DNA of 64,000 nucleotides from Melampsora larici-populina 98AG31 (GCF_000204055.1 NW_006768809.1:136691-200690); one strand, 5' to 3'. Numbered from the stretch's first letter, positions 36,571 to 48,431 are shown. Notes: generated by a model from the letters alone, not told the origin. Translations and numbers: made by a program.

Positions 36571-38317
36571 TTAAAGACGCTTTTTGTAAGACCAATGTTG
36601 TTCAGGCTCTTGCTCCAACTGCAAGACAGAATCAAAGTCTTCCCACTTCGGACCTGATGAGACAGTGCCATAAGCTAGAGCTAGAGAGGCGTACATCTTA
36701 GCTCTTTCGACATCTCCCACGGAGTTATAACTCAGTGAGGCTAATGTGTAACCTTCTTCTATTCCATTATCCATTCTTTCCTTGTCAAGAGAAAACCAAA
36801 CAAGAAGAAAGTTAGAATCAAAGTGATACAGAGTACTGAACCAAAAGCTTCGAGTGGAAAGACTGACCAATTTAAACAAAGTTATTAATCTTTCTGACGT
36901 GGCTGGAGTAGCAGAAGAATGAATGGACCAATCCTGAAGAATACCATCGAGTTCACCCATCTCGTAGATTCTATCATCTGACAGTCGAGCTGGCAAATCT
37001 GGTAAAGAGCAAAGTGAACAAGTACAGTTGAAACCGTAATCTTCGAGTTCTTGTTGTCTTTCAAGACGAGGTAGCTTCATATCTCGATCTGAAGTTTTGG
37101 AAATAACTTTTAGATCGATATTCTCGGGGTAGGTAGCATGGCTTTCCATCTTGAATGGCCCATTCCGTGTAGAGAAATTGAAAACTCACAAGATATTGTC
37201 AATTCTTCACCTGGAGAAATATCTCGGATTGCATGCATCGAGACTTGAAGTGCATGATCATCGAAGTAGAACGCCACGCTAAACCCGACCAAAAACATCG
37301 ACAATATCAATTATTTGCTCTCGAGAACTTTGATCAATGATATCCACAAAGTGAAATTCACTCACTTAGGTCTGCAGTCATGATTGAGTCGACTGAGATG
37401 GATGAGGAAAAGATGTATGCCAGGAATCATAGTGGTTTAACAGGGTTTGACATCATAATTAGTTTCTTCATTTTAATTGAGAAGCAGCGCCTTGTAAGGA
37501 AGCAAGTGAAAATGACTGACGAGGGTGTAAGGACTAATGCAAAATGTAAGTTTGATTGATTCCCAAATCGAGTCTCGAATGAATTCCTTTCAAGGATAGA
37601 ACCCGCCAAATCTTCCTCATTTTCTCCAACTCCATGTAACTTGAAGATTTCATCCCTTGTTCTCGACGGTAACAAATTAATTCCACGCTTTCTTATCTTG
37701 ACCCAATCTGATCTATTCAGACTTTCAGGTTCAGCAGCCATGACTACGACTGGATGACTTGTGATCACTGAATCTCCCAAATGTAATTTTCTATTGGATA
37801 TAGCACCTTTTCCACCTTTGTGAGCCATATCAATCACCTTGAAGGGTAGTTCATGTCGATTGTGGCGCTTTGATCCAGATGTAGAGCGAAAAGAAGTAAA
37901 CTGTTCTAAACCTTCTTCAAAAACCGGTATTCGAGTTATGAACACGATACCCTGACCTTGATCGAAATTAGGATTAAGATATATACAAACTGGTTCTTGT
38001 TTCTGATCAGTGGGATGTGGATAACATGAGTCTCGATGGAATCCATATCTTTCAGATTGTATAGGATATGCCGAATCGGGCTTTAGTTCGTGATCAGAGT
38101 TATAGCTTAGATTGGAGAAATTTAAAGAGTTTTTAGACAACTTCTTGGTCGAGTTATCGTATTCTAGAATGTCTTGAAAGACCGTAGAGTGGGCTTGACA
38201 GACTTGATCGTATGGTGAGGTGATGTCAGAGTGAAACGCCAAGGAAGATGGCGAATGAGATGCAATCATGAAAAGCGTATGGACCAGCATAGCTGAAGCG
38301 AAATAAAGTGAAATCAT
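36571..38317 (-). CDS. SET-domain protein with signal peptide (paralogue 2)
   Basis: Five exons join in frame: 38317-37521, 37392-37366, 37278-37190, 37088-36868 and 36780-36571 (447 aa). The N terminus MISLYFASAMLVHTLFMIAS is a clear signal-peptide candidate. The SET core is FKVIDMAHKGGKGAISNRK, then SRLNHDCRPNVAFYFDDHA and MHAIRDISPGEELTISY, with post-SET FNCTCSLCSLP. Its exons of 27 and 89 nt add up to the 116-nt exon of paralogue 1, and the next exon is 221 nt in both, so the genes arose by inverted duplication followed by one intron gain or loss. Upstream minus frames at 38716-38314 are not recognised. Confidence 0.85.
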
Positions 38318-39069
38318 GAATTTTTGTCCAAAAAATGAGACCTAGCTCTGTAGTTTTGAAAGATAGAACTTTTGATGATGGAGGCCAACGGATGCCGATA
38401 TTTTTGAAGAGAAGCTTTAGGCGTGGTAGCATCACACCTGATCATGGTATATGCATTTTGTAACCAAGATAATAGCAAATAACCAAGCTGATCAATCAAA
38501 GACAAGAAAACAACAAGCCCACACAACGGATAGGAAGATTGGATAATGAGCATTTGCATTTTCAGGACCAAGACTGCATTTAAATAGATCATACCCCACT
38601 TCAAATTCCCTCATGATCAGCAATCTCAATGACTCTCCATTGCCAGCTCGATATTCACCCTCCTTAGTTTGGCTTGAGAATTGTGCCTTGGATAAATTGT
38701 GAACACAGGAAAGCAATCAACATTCCGGACTGAATTGAATTTGAATCAGATGTGGTTTTCAATCATCAGGTTCTTAACTCAGTCATTATTCATGGAAGAT
38801 CACTTCATTCTTTGTCAAGGATGGTGAGACAAAGGACAACTTTTTTTCCAGATAAACATAAACATGCAATAATCTATTTATTTCTACGCCCAATCCTTAC
38901 TTATAGACTGAGATATAAACTTCTCTCTCAAAATTGTGCATTAATTCAACACTGGATTGCTTCACGTGTGAGGCAGCAAGTATGAGCACCCCCAAAAAAA
39001 GTGATTATGATGAATGCTTGAGGGTCTTTTTGAGCATGTTGAGTAGCACCTAGTACTCTTCGGGAACAT
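38318..39069. other. Upstream region of SET paralogue 2, no gene recognised
   Basis: Three overlapping minus-strand frames (38435-38226, 38604-38314, 38716-38492) have no recognised domain; part may be 5' leader of the SET gene. Confidence 0.4.
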
Positions 39070-39092
39070 GGAGGTTTGGCCGAGTGGTCTAA
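39070..39092 (+). tRNA. tRNA-Leu(UAG), 5' part of a gene split by a transposon
   Basis: Acceptor 5' strand GGAGGTT (39070-39076), then TG and the D arm GCCGAGTGGTCTAA. The Pol III A box TGGCCGAGTGG is intact. The sequence breaks after the D loop at TAA (39090-39092), where the transposon begins. It continues at 42685. Confidence 0.88.
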
Positions 39093-39151
39093 CACCTCGT
39101 GCAAATGGGTGACGTATACAGCTGCTGCGGCGCGCCGACGTTTACATAAGC
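39093..39151 (+). repeat. Left terminal inverted repeat of CACTA element
   Basis: Starts CACCTCGTGCAAATGGGTGA and ends CGACGTTTACATAAGC. It pairs with 42623-42681 with six mismatches in 59 bases. Confidence 0.93.
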
Positions 39152-39610
39152 TCTGCGTGGACCCGCGTGTGAAACAGTGTGTGCCACAGAGCGTGCGACA
39201 CCTGCTACCACAGCGGGTCTTGTATGCTACACCGTTTTCTGAATCTTCCCATCTTCCCACGCATATAATCGGATTCGGATTTACAGACATCGGAAACCCG
39301 ATAATCACTTCTTTGATCAATCCCAATGAAGGATAGCCTTATGTGTTACCACAGCAGCTCAGCGCGGGTCATGATGTCATCTAAAGGATGCACAGTGACC
39401 ACTCTACCACGAGCTTTGGTCCACCCTATAAAGCCGAGTAGCACCTCGACCTTGCCTTCAGTTTCGTTCGTCATATTGTTCATATTTTCATTACTTTTGG
39501 AATCCTCTCCACGTTTTACGCCTTCTTTGCTTTCTTTCAATTTGTTCAGCTACTATTGCTTTTGGATCTCTCCACGATTTAAATCTTCCTCTATCCTTCA
39601 TACTGGAACA

Positions 39611-40875
39611 ATGTCCGACGGTGTACCCCCCGAAATCAGAGCCTTTATTGATAGCCAGCTCTCCGAACTCAAGGGCCAAGTCCAATCAAAGGATGAGGAT
39701 CTTGCTCAACTTCGAAGTCAACTCGCTGAGATGAAGGTGGAAAAGAAGTCGAAACCTTCGTCATCGTCTCGAAAGGTAACCACCACCACCTCAGAGGAGA
39801 CTGTGCTTCGCTCCAAAGCCTCAACTTCAAGAACTTCAAAGAATTCAGCTGAAACACCGGTAAAATCATCATCTCAAAGCCGTTCCACACCCGTTCGATC
39901 TAGATCAACACCCGTACAAAGTGCATCAAAATCGAAATCAAGCAAGACAGTGAAACCTCCGACTCCAAAGCGACATCCCTGCCAGATTCAGGAAAGGGAA
40001 CTTCCACCTGGATTCAAAGGTGTCAAGGTAAGCGCATCATGTCTTCTTCTTGGTCAACTGGTTGAATACTGATATTGTATGCAATATCTAGGATGCTCTC
40101 TTTCTAACTATCCGAGTGCTCTGGGGAATGACTGAACGAGGAGCGGTTCCGCAGGCGCCAGATCGCAAAACTTTGAAGGAGTTCTATGCTCGGTTCAACT
40201 CTGCAGCCGAGATCGAATGCGCCGCCGATAATATGGGTGCACTTGCCCTCATAGCGCAAGAAGAAATCACCACTCTGAAGGACGCTCGACTTCGACAGAA
40301 GGCTGCTCGAGGAACACTTCAGCTGCAAGAAATCCACATTATGTTCATCCACGCGACTCTTGCTAAGCTTGGTCTACGGCGCTGGTCTCCTGACTTAACC
40401 GAATCAACTGACTCCCTCCTCAACTGTGCCTGTCGCATCAGTGCGATCTCGGCCTTTCGTCAAGTCGCTGCTGGTGCAGCTTTCGACAGCATGAACTTGG
40501 ATAAGGACTATATCAATGATGTCCCTCGCTTGATTCGAGTCTATGATCACTATGTACATTTCCTCATGGCCACTCGATTCAACCGAGAACAGAAGAAGGC
40601 AGGAGCGTTTGCGGAAGAAGCGGCACGGAAATCTGCACAAACAGGACGAAAACGTGTAAGTAACTTTATCTACTTTACTTTGTTCATCCTGGTCATCAAG
40701 CTGACTCTTCCTTCAGCTTCGAGACCATCGCTTGAATTTTGCACGCGACATGAAATACCCCGACCGGTACATCGAAATCTTGTCCGATATTGCAGCTCAT
40801 AGTGATGACGAGCCCAGCAAAGACGATAGCTTTTGGATAGTCAAGAAGTTGGGTTACCGTTCCGACATTTCGTAA
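39611..40875 (+). CDS. Transposon accessory protein of the CACTA element
   Basis: Three exons (39611-40027, 40092-40655, 40717-40875) join in frame, 379 aa. The N terminus has a coiled coil (LSELKGQVQSKDEDLAQLRS), then a Ser/Thr/Lys-rich basic linker, then an alpha-helical globular part (DALFLTIRVLWGMTERGAVP, DKDYINDVPRLIRVYDHYVH) and the end FARDMKYPDRYIEILSDIAA. It is not a transposase by any motif I know; by position it could be the DNA-binding partner (TnpA-like role) of the Tnp2 element. The first in-frame ATG of a longer frame lies at 39326, but 39611 gives the cleaner start. Confidence 0.7.
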
Positions 40876-42418
40876 TCTTCTCCTGTCCTACCAATGTTGT
40901 TGAATTCTTCCATTTCGATGCATGCGATAGAGTTTCGGATCTCTCTCGAAGTCGTCCAATTTTCAAATCCCTTACTTCCTTCCTCGTACAATAACACAAT
41001 GCACAAAAGTACGTATGCGAATGAGACGCAAAACCGGCGACCTTGTGAGCAGCCACTCTATCCGCAATCAAAGGAAGGATCTTGGCTTGAACTACTCGTC
41101 CTTTTGGATACTGATGCGTACATATCATTGTGCCTTCTTCAAGTGTCAAGAGTTCTTCGATGAAGGGGTCGAGGACATGACTAATGGTGATGTTGCTCGG
41201 TTCGTGAGGCCCAGGGATTATACCGGCGATGCAAGTGTTTGATAAGGTCCATCGACTTTGTGTTGGAAGATTGAGGCAATTGAGAGCTTCGAGGCCAATC
41301 GAAGCTTTCTTTCCGGCGATTTTATTACCCCAAGGATTGAACCAATCAATGAAAACACTAAATACCAATCGAATCGGAGGGGCTGAGCTTGTGAGACTGT
41401 GTTCATTCCAGTCAAGACTCTCCCATGCTGGAGATTGTTGAACGTCGTATAAGCTGGAACCTTCAGAAGCTGACAACATCTTACTCCAGTTTTCAATCTC
41501 CGATTCCACTTCAGGCCTTCCAAGAAACCAGGTGATCCAGGATAAGATATCTTGAGTTACATAAACACACCGTGGTATATCGGTCGAGGCAAGGAAATCA
41601 GATACACGAGTTGCAGAAGACTCTGAAGGCATCTTTCCTTTGTCTTTGATAGCTCCGAATGTCGTCTTCGAGTTGAAAAGTGGTTCGCCGCACTCCTCCG
41701 CATCTGGTGCTCGCTGGTAAGTACAGAAGATTGGTGCAGATCGAGCCGTATAAATCTTGAAGCACGAAGGACAGCAGATCTGCCGACGCAAGGTGGGGGA
41801 AAGATTGAGCTGTCTGATGATAGTCCGCGGGTCCTTTCGGACCCAACACCCCATATCAATATGGCCTGGTATCCTCTGACGACCTTCAATGATCTGCAGG
41901 ATTCGGTCTCGCGCAATCCGACAGTTCTGCAGACTAACGTTGCAAAACAAGTGAAGCCAAGCAATGAAGACCACGACAATGACTGAAACAAGCATCGTGA
42001 TTAGTGTTTCTGCTGCTGTTCAACAACTTTGACCAGGAATCTACGTACGGGTATAGTCTGCCACTGGTGATACGTTGTTGCTAGTACTAGCGCTGGCATC
42101 TGTGCTGGTATCTGACGAACTTGTGTCGTCTGATGGGGTTGATGCACGACTCTTTCGACTCTTTATACTCTCTACTGGTGGTTCCTCTACAAGTCGTTGG
42201 GCATCAGCTCTCATATGTTTATTCTTGGTGGCCTTCGACTGATATTTTCCTATCCTTGTCACTCCGGTAGAGTCTTTCCAGGGATGCTGCGTGCATTTTG
42301 AACACGTACAAAAAACGTTCATCTCAAAGAGTGCGATGGATTCAAAGAAGGTGATGGAGTATGGGCTAGGAACGGGGTCTGTGACTGTCTTGGACACGAC
42401 CTTTCTATCATGGCTCAC
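40841..42418 (-). CDS. Tnp2-family transposase (Transposase_21), C-terminally truncated
   Basis: Two exons join in frame: 42418-42051 and about 41981-40841, with GTACGT and TTTCAG ends. The first carries CTCSKCTQHPW and a basic, Ser-rich stretch. The second holds family blocks GCWVRKDPRTIIRQLNLS, FSVFIDWFNPWGNKIAGKK, CIAGIIPGPHEPSN, HQYPKGRVVQAKILPLIADR and HKVAGFASHSHTYFCALC. The frame stops soon after ASKWKNSTT, where related proteins continue for several hundred residues, so the second half of the catalytic region is missing. Its stop overlaps the tail of the accessory gene. Confidence 0.85.
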
Positions 42419-42622
42419 TTATAAACCTCTCCAGGTTGAGCAATAGATTTCAAAAGGCTCAAAGTTGCAGGTTGCAAGGGATGATCCAGTGCTGAATTTC
42501 ATAAGAGCTCCTCCTAGTTCGTCTTTCTCAATCCGTGCCAAAAGTCCCACGCTGTAGCACACGCTGTCGCAGCATACAGCACAGGCTGTAGCAGACTTTC
42601 GCACGGATGTCGCTGTCACACG

Positions 42623-42681
42623 GCTTATGTAAACGTCGGCGCGACGCAGAATTTGTGTACGTCACCCACTTGCACGAGGTG
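42623..42681 (-). repeat. Right terminal inverted repeat of CACTA element
   Basis: The reverse complement starts CACCTCGTGCAAGTGGGTGA. Same length as the left repeat. Confidence 0.93.
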
Positions 42682-42684
42682 TAA

Positions 42685-42756
42685 GGCGCTGTGTTTAGGT
42701 TGTTGATCAACGTAATCCGCAGTCTTCGGGCGTGGGTTCGAATCCCACAGCCTTCA
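42685..42756 (+). tRNA. tRNA-Leu(UAG), 3' part, with intron
   Basis: GGC closes the D stem. CTGTG pairs with CGCAG (42718-42722) as anticodon stem, with loop TTTAGG giving anticodon UAG. About 17 nt between 42700 and 42717 form the intron, as is usual for fungal tRNA-Leu(UAG). The variable arm is followed by GTGGG-TTCGAAT-CCCAC (B box intact), then the acceptor strand AGCCTTC, which pairs with GGAGGTT using two G-U wobbles, and discriminator A. A T run (42759-42764) would serve as the Pol III terminator. Confidence 0.9.
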
Positions 42757-44166
42757 ATTTTTTAACTCCAGTAAGATTCGGCGTGATAAGTCTTGCTCTT
42801 TTAATGCTCGGGATGACTGGGCACGTTGATTGAATCAAACAAAGCCGGGGTTTATGTCAGACTTCAATGAGCTGCAAGGAGCGAGGAGCAAAGGTGGAGT
42901 TGGTCAGGTTTGAGTCTGTGCTTGGTGAAGTGATGGAGGTGAGACGGTGCAGGCACCCAACGGAGATTGGAGATTGCTTGAAGTTGTAGTACATCACGGA
43001 CCCAGGGTAGATCTGACTTTTGTATATTCACTGATAATTATCAAACTGCCCCTGATAAATTCACCTACAGGCATGATACAGCCCTAGGCCCATGCTTATA
43101 TGCAAACACTTTTCAAACCACGAGTCTCACACCACGCCCGCCACGTGATTGCCTGCGCCAAACACAACCTTTCACTGACCCACATATCATGGGTTTACAC
43201 CAGCATACTGCTGCATGAACCTCGCACCGTCACATAGCGTGTAATTGAAGAATCCTGGCATCTTTTCTCAAATATCAACAAGTCAGAAGAAAATAATCAC
43301 TAGGATTTAGTATGAAGCTGGAGTATTGCATCATTGGATGGTTAACTTGACTAGCTGGTTGAGGAAATGCTTGGGACTACCAACGTCTACTTCTTTTATA
43401 TGTAGTCATCAAGTTTTCTGGTTGATTGTGTCCTCCTGTATCTTTTCATCAGGAGACTGAGGCGGACAAAAATGGCCATATAATTTTCACAATTCTTCTG
43501 TGTCGCTGCAATCAAGATTAGGCATCATCACCCTACTAAATACCCTAATCATCAGCGACCAAGGTATTCTCCATGTGATAAAGATGCTCAATCATTTTAC
43601 AGTGTAAGAGATGATTGAATCAAAACCTAGCCAATCCATGAAGGATTTGCTTTTGGACCAATGTCTGTACCAGCAAGGTTGAAATCACTTCACTATGCAC
43701 AGCTATATGACAGGTCCTTGGTAGTGATGTGGTGTACCACTATTTTGAAGAACCAATACACACCGCTATTTGCAGACACCCACTATGGATTGCATGTAGT
43801 GCTGTGTGTTAGTCACTAACACTCACTGTAATATTGTCTCACTAGCACTATAATAGTGCACATGTTGTTTGAATACAAAAAAAGAAACTTATCAAAAGGC
43901 ATGTAGTGCACTATGTAGACAATATGTACAAAGAACCATTGAACTTGGTTTATGGACTATGTGAGCCGGTCAGGAAAAATAAGAAAGATTGAACATGAAG
44001 CAAGTTTTAAAGGGAGTTGTAAATCAAGGGGAAAGGAGTGAGATAAAATAGCCAAGATTTGTATTAAAGAAGGTTTTGAACTTGAACAATAAGATATGTT
44101 GAATGATGAACAAGTGTATAGGGAAATAACAAAGAAAAAAGATGTAGAAAGATTGACAATGAAGGA
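42757..44166. other. Gene-poor stretch with TAGTG/CACTA-rich segment
   Basis: No gene recognised. From about 43720 to 43930 the motifs TAGTG and CACTA recur on both strands, as they do again at about 45110-45320. They may be subterminal repeats of the element holding the hAT remnant. Confidence 0.4.
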
Positions 44167-44535
44167 TTACTTCATTTTTTCCATATACACAACCAACACA
44201 AAGGCCTCAGAAAACTCTCTGGGACCATTGGGACATGCCTTCATCAATTCACACATTGAAGTAAGTTGCTCAATGGTTGCACTTTCCAATGCCGTTTGAT
44301 CAGACCTGCAGAAATTGGCTGCTCCAAAAAATACCCTCTCACACAAACAGGTGGTTGCAGAACAGCACAGGAAATCCTGAGCCATCTTTGCAATAACACA
44401 AAAGGCACCTGAGTTTTCCTACATCACACAAAGTAGTGAGAAATCATAGTAGTGGTAAAGAGAATGAAAGCAAAACTTACCTTTCACCATGAACACAGCA
44501 AGCCACCAATCAATGGGAACTTCCCAGACATGCAT
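44167..44535 (-). pseudogene. hAT transposase C-terminal (dimerisation) remnant
   Basis: Two pieces (44535-44481 and 44408-44167) join in frame across GTAAGT and CTCAG. The product reads WEVPIDWWLAVF, then AKMAQDFLCCSATTCLCERV and FFGAANFCRSDQTALESATI. This is the hAT-family arrangement of a DWW block followed by the ATS-x-x-ERVFS dimerisation motif. A stop four codons upstream of the first ATG shows the N-terminal part is gone. Confidence 0.75.
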
Positions 44536-45902
44536 CCCTCCATCTCATAACTAACGTCATTGTCAGCAGAAGGAGTTGGAGAAAATACATTGTACTTGTT
44601 GTCTGTAACAGTGGCATCTTGAATATTGAATACCTTCAGCATGACAGGATAAGATGAATTGAAAGAAAATCAAGATGAAAGATAAGAAATTGATTATAAA
44701 GAAACTGGATGATGGTTGAAATTAAAAAGTACATTTGTTGGAGGGAGATTGAGTGCTATGTTAAGTATGTTTGTTGGGAGGATGCTGTTCAAATCAAAGT
44801 TTTAGATAATAAATCTAGGTTTTTAGTCACAAGCAATGGTCCACAAGGGGATTGAGGCAGGTTACTTTATACTTTTAATTTGAAACTCACTTTTGATCAT
44901 GATTTTGATGAGGTGCACTGGTATGGTAGATGTGGTGGGGGAAAGCTAATGATAGAAAGTCACAAGGTGGATGAGTGGGCCAAAGTAGGACAGAGGTGAA
45001 TTCAAGTATGTGTATACCTTGCACCCCAAAGGAAAGATAAAGAAGGGTCCTGACAAAGCACAGGACTTTTAATTGTTTGGGTGCAGAGCCTGATGGAATT
45101 TCAATGAATTATCCTTCAGTGCACACTACAGTACACTATGTGGACCACTATATGTGTGGACACACTGCCAAAACTTGTGAGTGTAGTGGACATACCACTA
45201 CAGAAACTTTGGACTTTTGTATAGGGCTGTGCATCAACCACTATCGCAAAAACTAGCTTTTCAAAGTGTAGTGCCACAGCACTTTCACAACACTACCACT
45301 ATCCATTGTGTAGTGATTTTGACCTTGGGATAGATATAGTAATGCAGAAAGTAATAGATTTGGAACGGTTCTTCAAATCTTTCTTCATTCCTTTGTAACA
45401 AAACCCTTCTTCAGATTGAGGTTGAGTATTTGAATCAAAATAGGTCTTGAAAAAAGTCATCTAAAATGACGCTTCAGATGGAATTATACAACTTGTACAT
45501 CTTGATAACAATCCCATTAGGTCAGTATCTCTCTAATGTACAAAGCATCATCTATAGGATAGAAAGATCCTTCAAATGATGTTGCCCCTGGCGCAGGATC
45601 TTGAAATCAAAGTTGAGTTTTTGAATTAAATATCAATCGTTCAAGCAATGATCTTCGCATTTGAATCCTAAAATCGAGCTTGATGAAGAATGGCTCAGCA
45701 GAAACTAGCGAACGACTGTAAATAGTTGTCTATCATGTCCATACAGGTCTGCTCAGTTTTTTGCCCATCAGAATAAATAAATCACATGTTATACCACATG
45801 TAACTTTTTTGACTTTTACACCAAAATGTTGAGTCAGTGTATGTAGTCAATCTTTTGAATGCTTTTGTCACTCTGAAAAAGTTACAGCATGTATTACATA
45901 TG
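44536..45902. other. Gene-poor stretch, probable transposon debris
   Basis: No gene seen. 45110-45320 is rich in CACTA/TAGTG motifs, mirroring 43720-43930. Exact terminal repeats were not identified. Confidence 0.4.
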
Positions 45903-46651
45903 GGACAGCACTATTTGGCAACCGTGTTTTTTGACCCAATGCCCAGAGTTTGGGTAATTACTATTCATCGCCCTATTTGACTAAAACATTGCCCGGTTTA
46001 ATTTGTAATTGCGCCGGCTTGCTCAGCAACTTTTGGCTCATTTACTTGTCACATGATGAAGCCAATTACCAATGTGACTCATTTCTCAACCCTTGACTGA
46101 AACCGCGACTGACAGGCACCTCAACTGACTCATAAGATCGGATCACTTATCAAATACACAAATTGTTTTTTTGCAATCAATTTCAAAAACAAACGACAAA
46201 AAAAGAAGTAGAGATAAAAGATGAAACAAACAAGTGATAAGAAAAACAAGTGTATATTGTAATGTAATGAGCATCACAAATTGAGAGATAACTTCCACAA
46301 CAAAAATCTATTCATGATAGACACAAACAAGAGAACCTCAGATCAATTGTTGATGTTGATCAAAACTGAGAGAGAAACTCCTTCGTATTGAACAGATCAA
46401 ACGGTGTTGAAGGTCAATGTCAATGTAAGTGGTAGAGAATTGGTGGTAGCCCGGTTTGATATGTGATTGGAGGTGGTCATAGCCTTGTTTCCCATGGTGA
46501 GAAGTCCTGTGTCCGATACAGAAGCTGGTATTGCGGCGGCTGTGGCCAAATTTGGCAGAGTCGGGTCCGGGTTTGCGTGAAAAGCGCAGGTAAGTACCAA
46601 AAAACTACAGGGTGTCGGGTCAAAAAAAGTGGTTGCCAAATAGTGCTGTCC
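45903..46651. mobile_element. 749-bp non-autonomous element with perfect 21-bp inverted ends
   Basis: Both ends read GGACAGCACTATTTGGCAAC(C) inward (45903-45923 and 46631-46651), with further imperfect pairing including TTTTTTGACCC. The element is flanked by identical 9-bp repeats TTACATATG (45894-45902 and 46652-46660). A 9-bp target duplication points to the Mutator-like (MULE) group; no transposase lies inside, so it is MITE-like. Confidence 0.88.
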
Positions 46652-46660
46652 TTACATATG

Positions 46661-47291
46661 AATAACTTATCCTGATGATCAGATAACTGAGCAGAACTGT
46701 ATGTACATGATAACCACCTATTCACTGAGCCTGCTACACATATGTAGTGTGGGTGTTATGGCTTAGGTGTGGAGTGATTGATCATTTTATGACAAATCAT
46801 AATCCCAATCATTCTTTCCTGCCCACTTGGGGAAGTTGAATGATGTTTGCAGTGATAGTGAGTACTTTGACGGGAAGTCATCCATGTCCAAGTTTAGTAT
46901 CTGGTTGAGAAAATTGATTTAATGTGTCTGTATTGAGCATTGATAAGTCAATGAAAAATCAGTTTTTTTGTCAAGAACTGACGTAAGGCTGCCTTTGCTT
47001 AGGATACCGGGTGACATCATTAGCTCACACTACCCCCAAAGTAAAATTTCCTGTGCAGAAAAGAAAAGTAGAGGCATGTTTTCCTATAGAAAACAGTTTG
47101 TTTTTATGTAAGCTCTTTGTCTTAGTTCCTTGGGCTTCTGCCAGTTTCTTCTAGAGTATTGTCAAATGCTTGGAACTTTTTGACCAATCCTTGGAACTTT
47201 TGACTGATCCTTGGGGATTTTGACTGGTCCTCAGGGCCTTTGATGTGCAAAACCATTCAAAACTCATAAACCAAATCCAAACTAAGTTTTT
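46661..47291. other. Non-coding stretch with short tandem repeat
   Basis: 47169-47248 holds about four ~20-bp units of the form CTTGGAACTTTTGACTGATC with growing divergence. Nothing else recognised. Confidence 0.6.
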
Positions 47292-47540
47292 TCAAGTCAG
47301 TATGACATACAAAAAGACAACTTTCCCTTCCAAAGCATTTTGTATCCTTACATCTTTCCATTTATCAATCTTGACCAACCTACCACAAATATCTAACACA
47401 CAATTGTGAACCCCATAATCCAGTTGTGTAAATAAGTGATAACACAAGAAACAAGTGATGAGTTTCCTGTAGGAAGACAAACCACCTTGATATAAATTAT
47501 CTGATCCAAAAAACACAGAAACCATACCAAAATAATCCAT
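47292..47540 (-). pseudogene. Possible Harbinger-like transposase remnant
   Basis: The 82-residue frame includes GMVSVFFGSDNLYQGG and LDYGVHNCVLDICGRLVK, faintly like the GS-D...D-x-x-FN-x-x-L region of Harbinger transposases. Weak, no inverted repeats found. Confidence 0.2.
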
Positions 47541-48430
47541 GGTGGCTCACATGATCAACTGTGTTACATTTGTACAATCAATGGGATTTTCTCACCAAAA
47601 GATTGGATCTTGGTTTTTTGTGTGAGATAAAGGCCTGATGATCATCTAGGATCCCAACCAAGCTCAAATCTACTGCTTCACAAAACCCATAATGCTTGAT
47701 TTGGTCCAGTTTTGTTGGCTAGAGTGTGCACATTTTTTTTTGAAACAAAGTGCAATTATTCTTAAATTTGGTTGTAAAAAGAGTCTGTGATTCTGTAACT
47801 ATACACTTGATATTTACACAACAAGACTTACATAAAAAACACCCTGGTAATATAGATTTGTATTTTGATAAATACATTGGCTGTTTAATTAACTTTTTCC
47901 ATTACTTACCACTCCTCTACTACAAATTGTTCAACATTCATGAAGAAAAAACAAAAATAAAACTTCAAATTTCAGTTTTCATAATCAGATTTAACCAAAT
48001 GAAAAGTCTGAATGGTTTAATTTGGATTCTCATATTAACTTAAACCCAACCATATAATTAAAAAAACTTTGTAATCTTTTCTCAAGTTTCAGCAGAATGA
48101 CAGTCCTCTCATGTATCGAATCCCTTCAAAACCCCATTTTCATGTTCATTTTCATTTTTTAATTCCTACACACCCAAACAAAAAACAAAAACAAAGAATC
48201 ATCAATTATAAAGCATTGATTGATTGATTGAATAAGTAATATGAAAAAAAAAAATTAAATATAATCAACACTTTGAGATCCAACAAAGGAAAAAGAAAAA
48301 AAGGTTAAAAATAAATATTTAATCAAAACACTAGACTAGTTTTTAGGTTTACAACTTGATCATAGAGATAAAAAATGAGAAATGTTCCATCCAAACCGAA
48401 ACCGAAACCGAAACCAAAAAAAAATGCATA
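47541..48430. other. AT-rich non-coding stretch
   Basis: No gene or element recognised; poly-A runs are frequent near 48240-48340. Confidence 0.5.
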
Positions 48431-48431
48431 T

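Larger units (their letters stand above)
39093..42681. mobile_element. CACTA-type (Tnp2) DNA transposon inserted in tRNA-Leu
   Basis: The element is 3,589 bp. Its 59-bp terminal inverted repeats (39093-39151 and 42623-42681) match at 53 of 59 positions and begin CACCTCGTGCAA. It is flanked by a 3-bp target duplication TAA (39090-39092 and 42682-42684), the size expected for CACTA elements. It carries a convergent pair of genes: an accessory protein (+) and a shortened Tnp2 transposase (-). The truncation of the transposase suggests it cannot move by itself. Confidence 0.92.
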
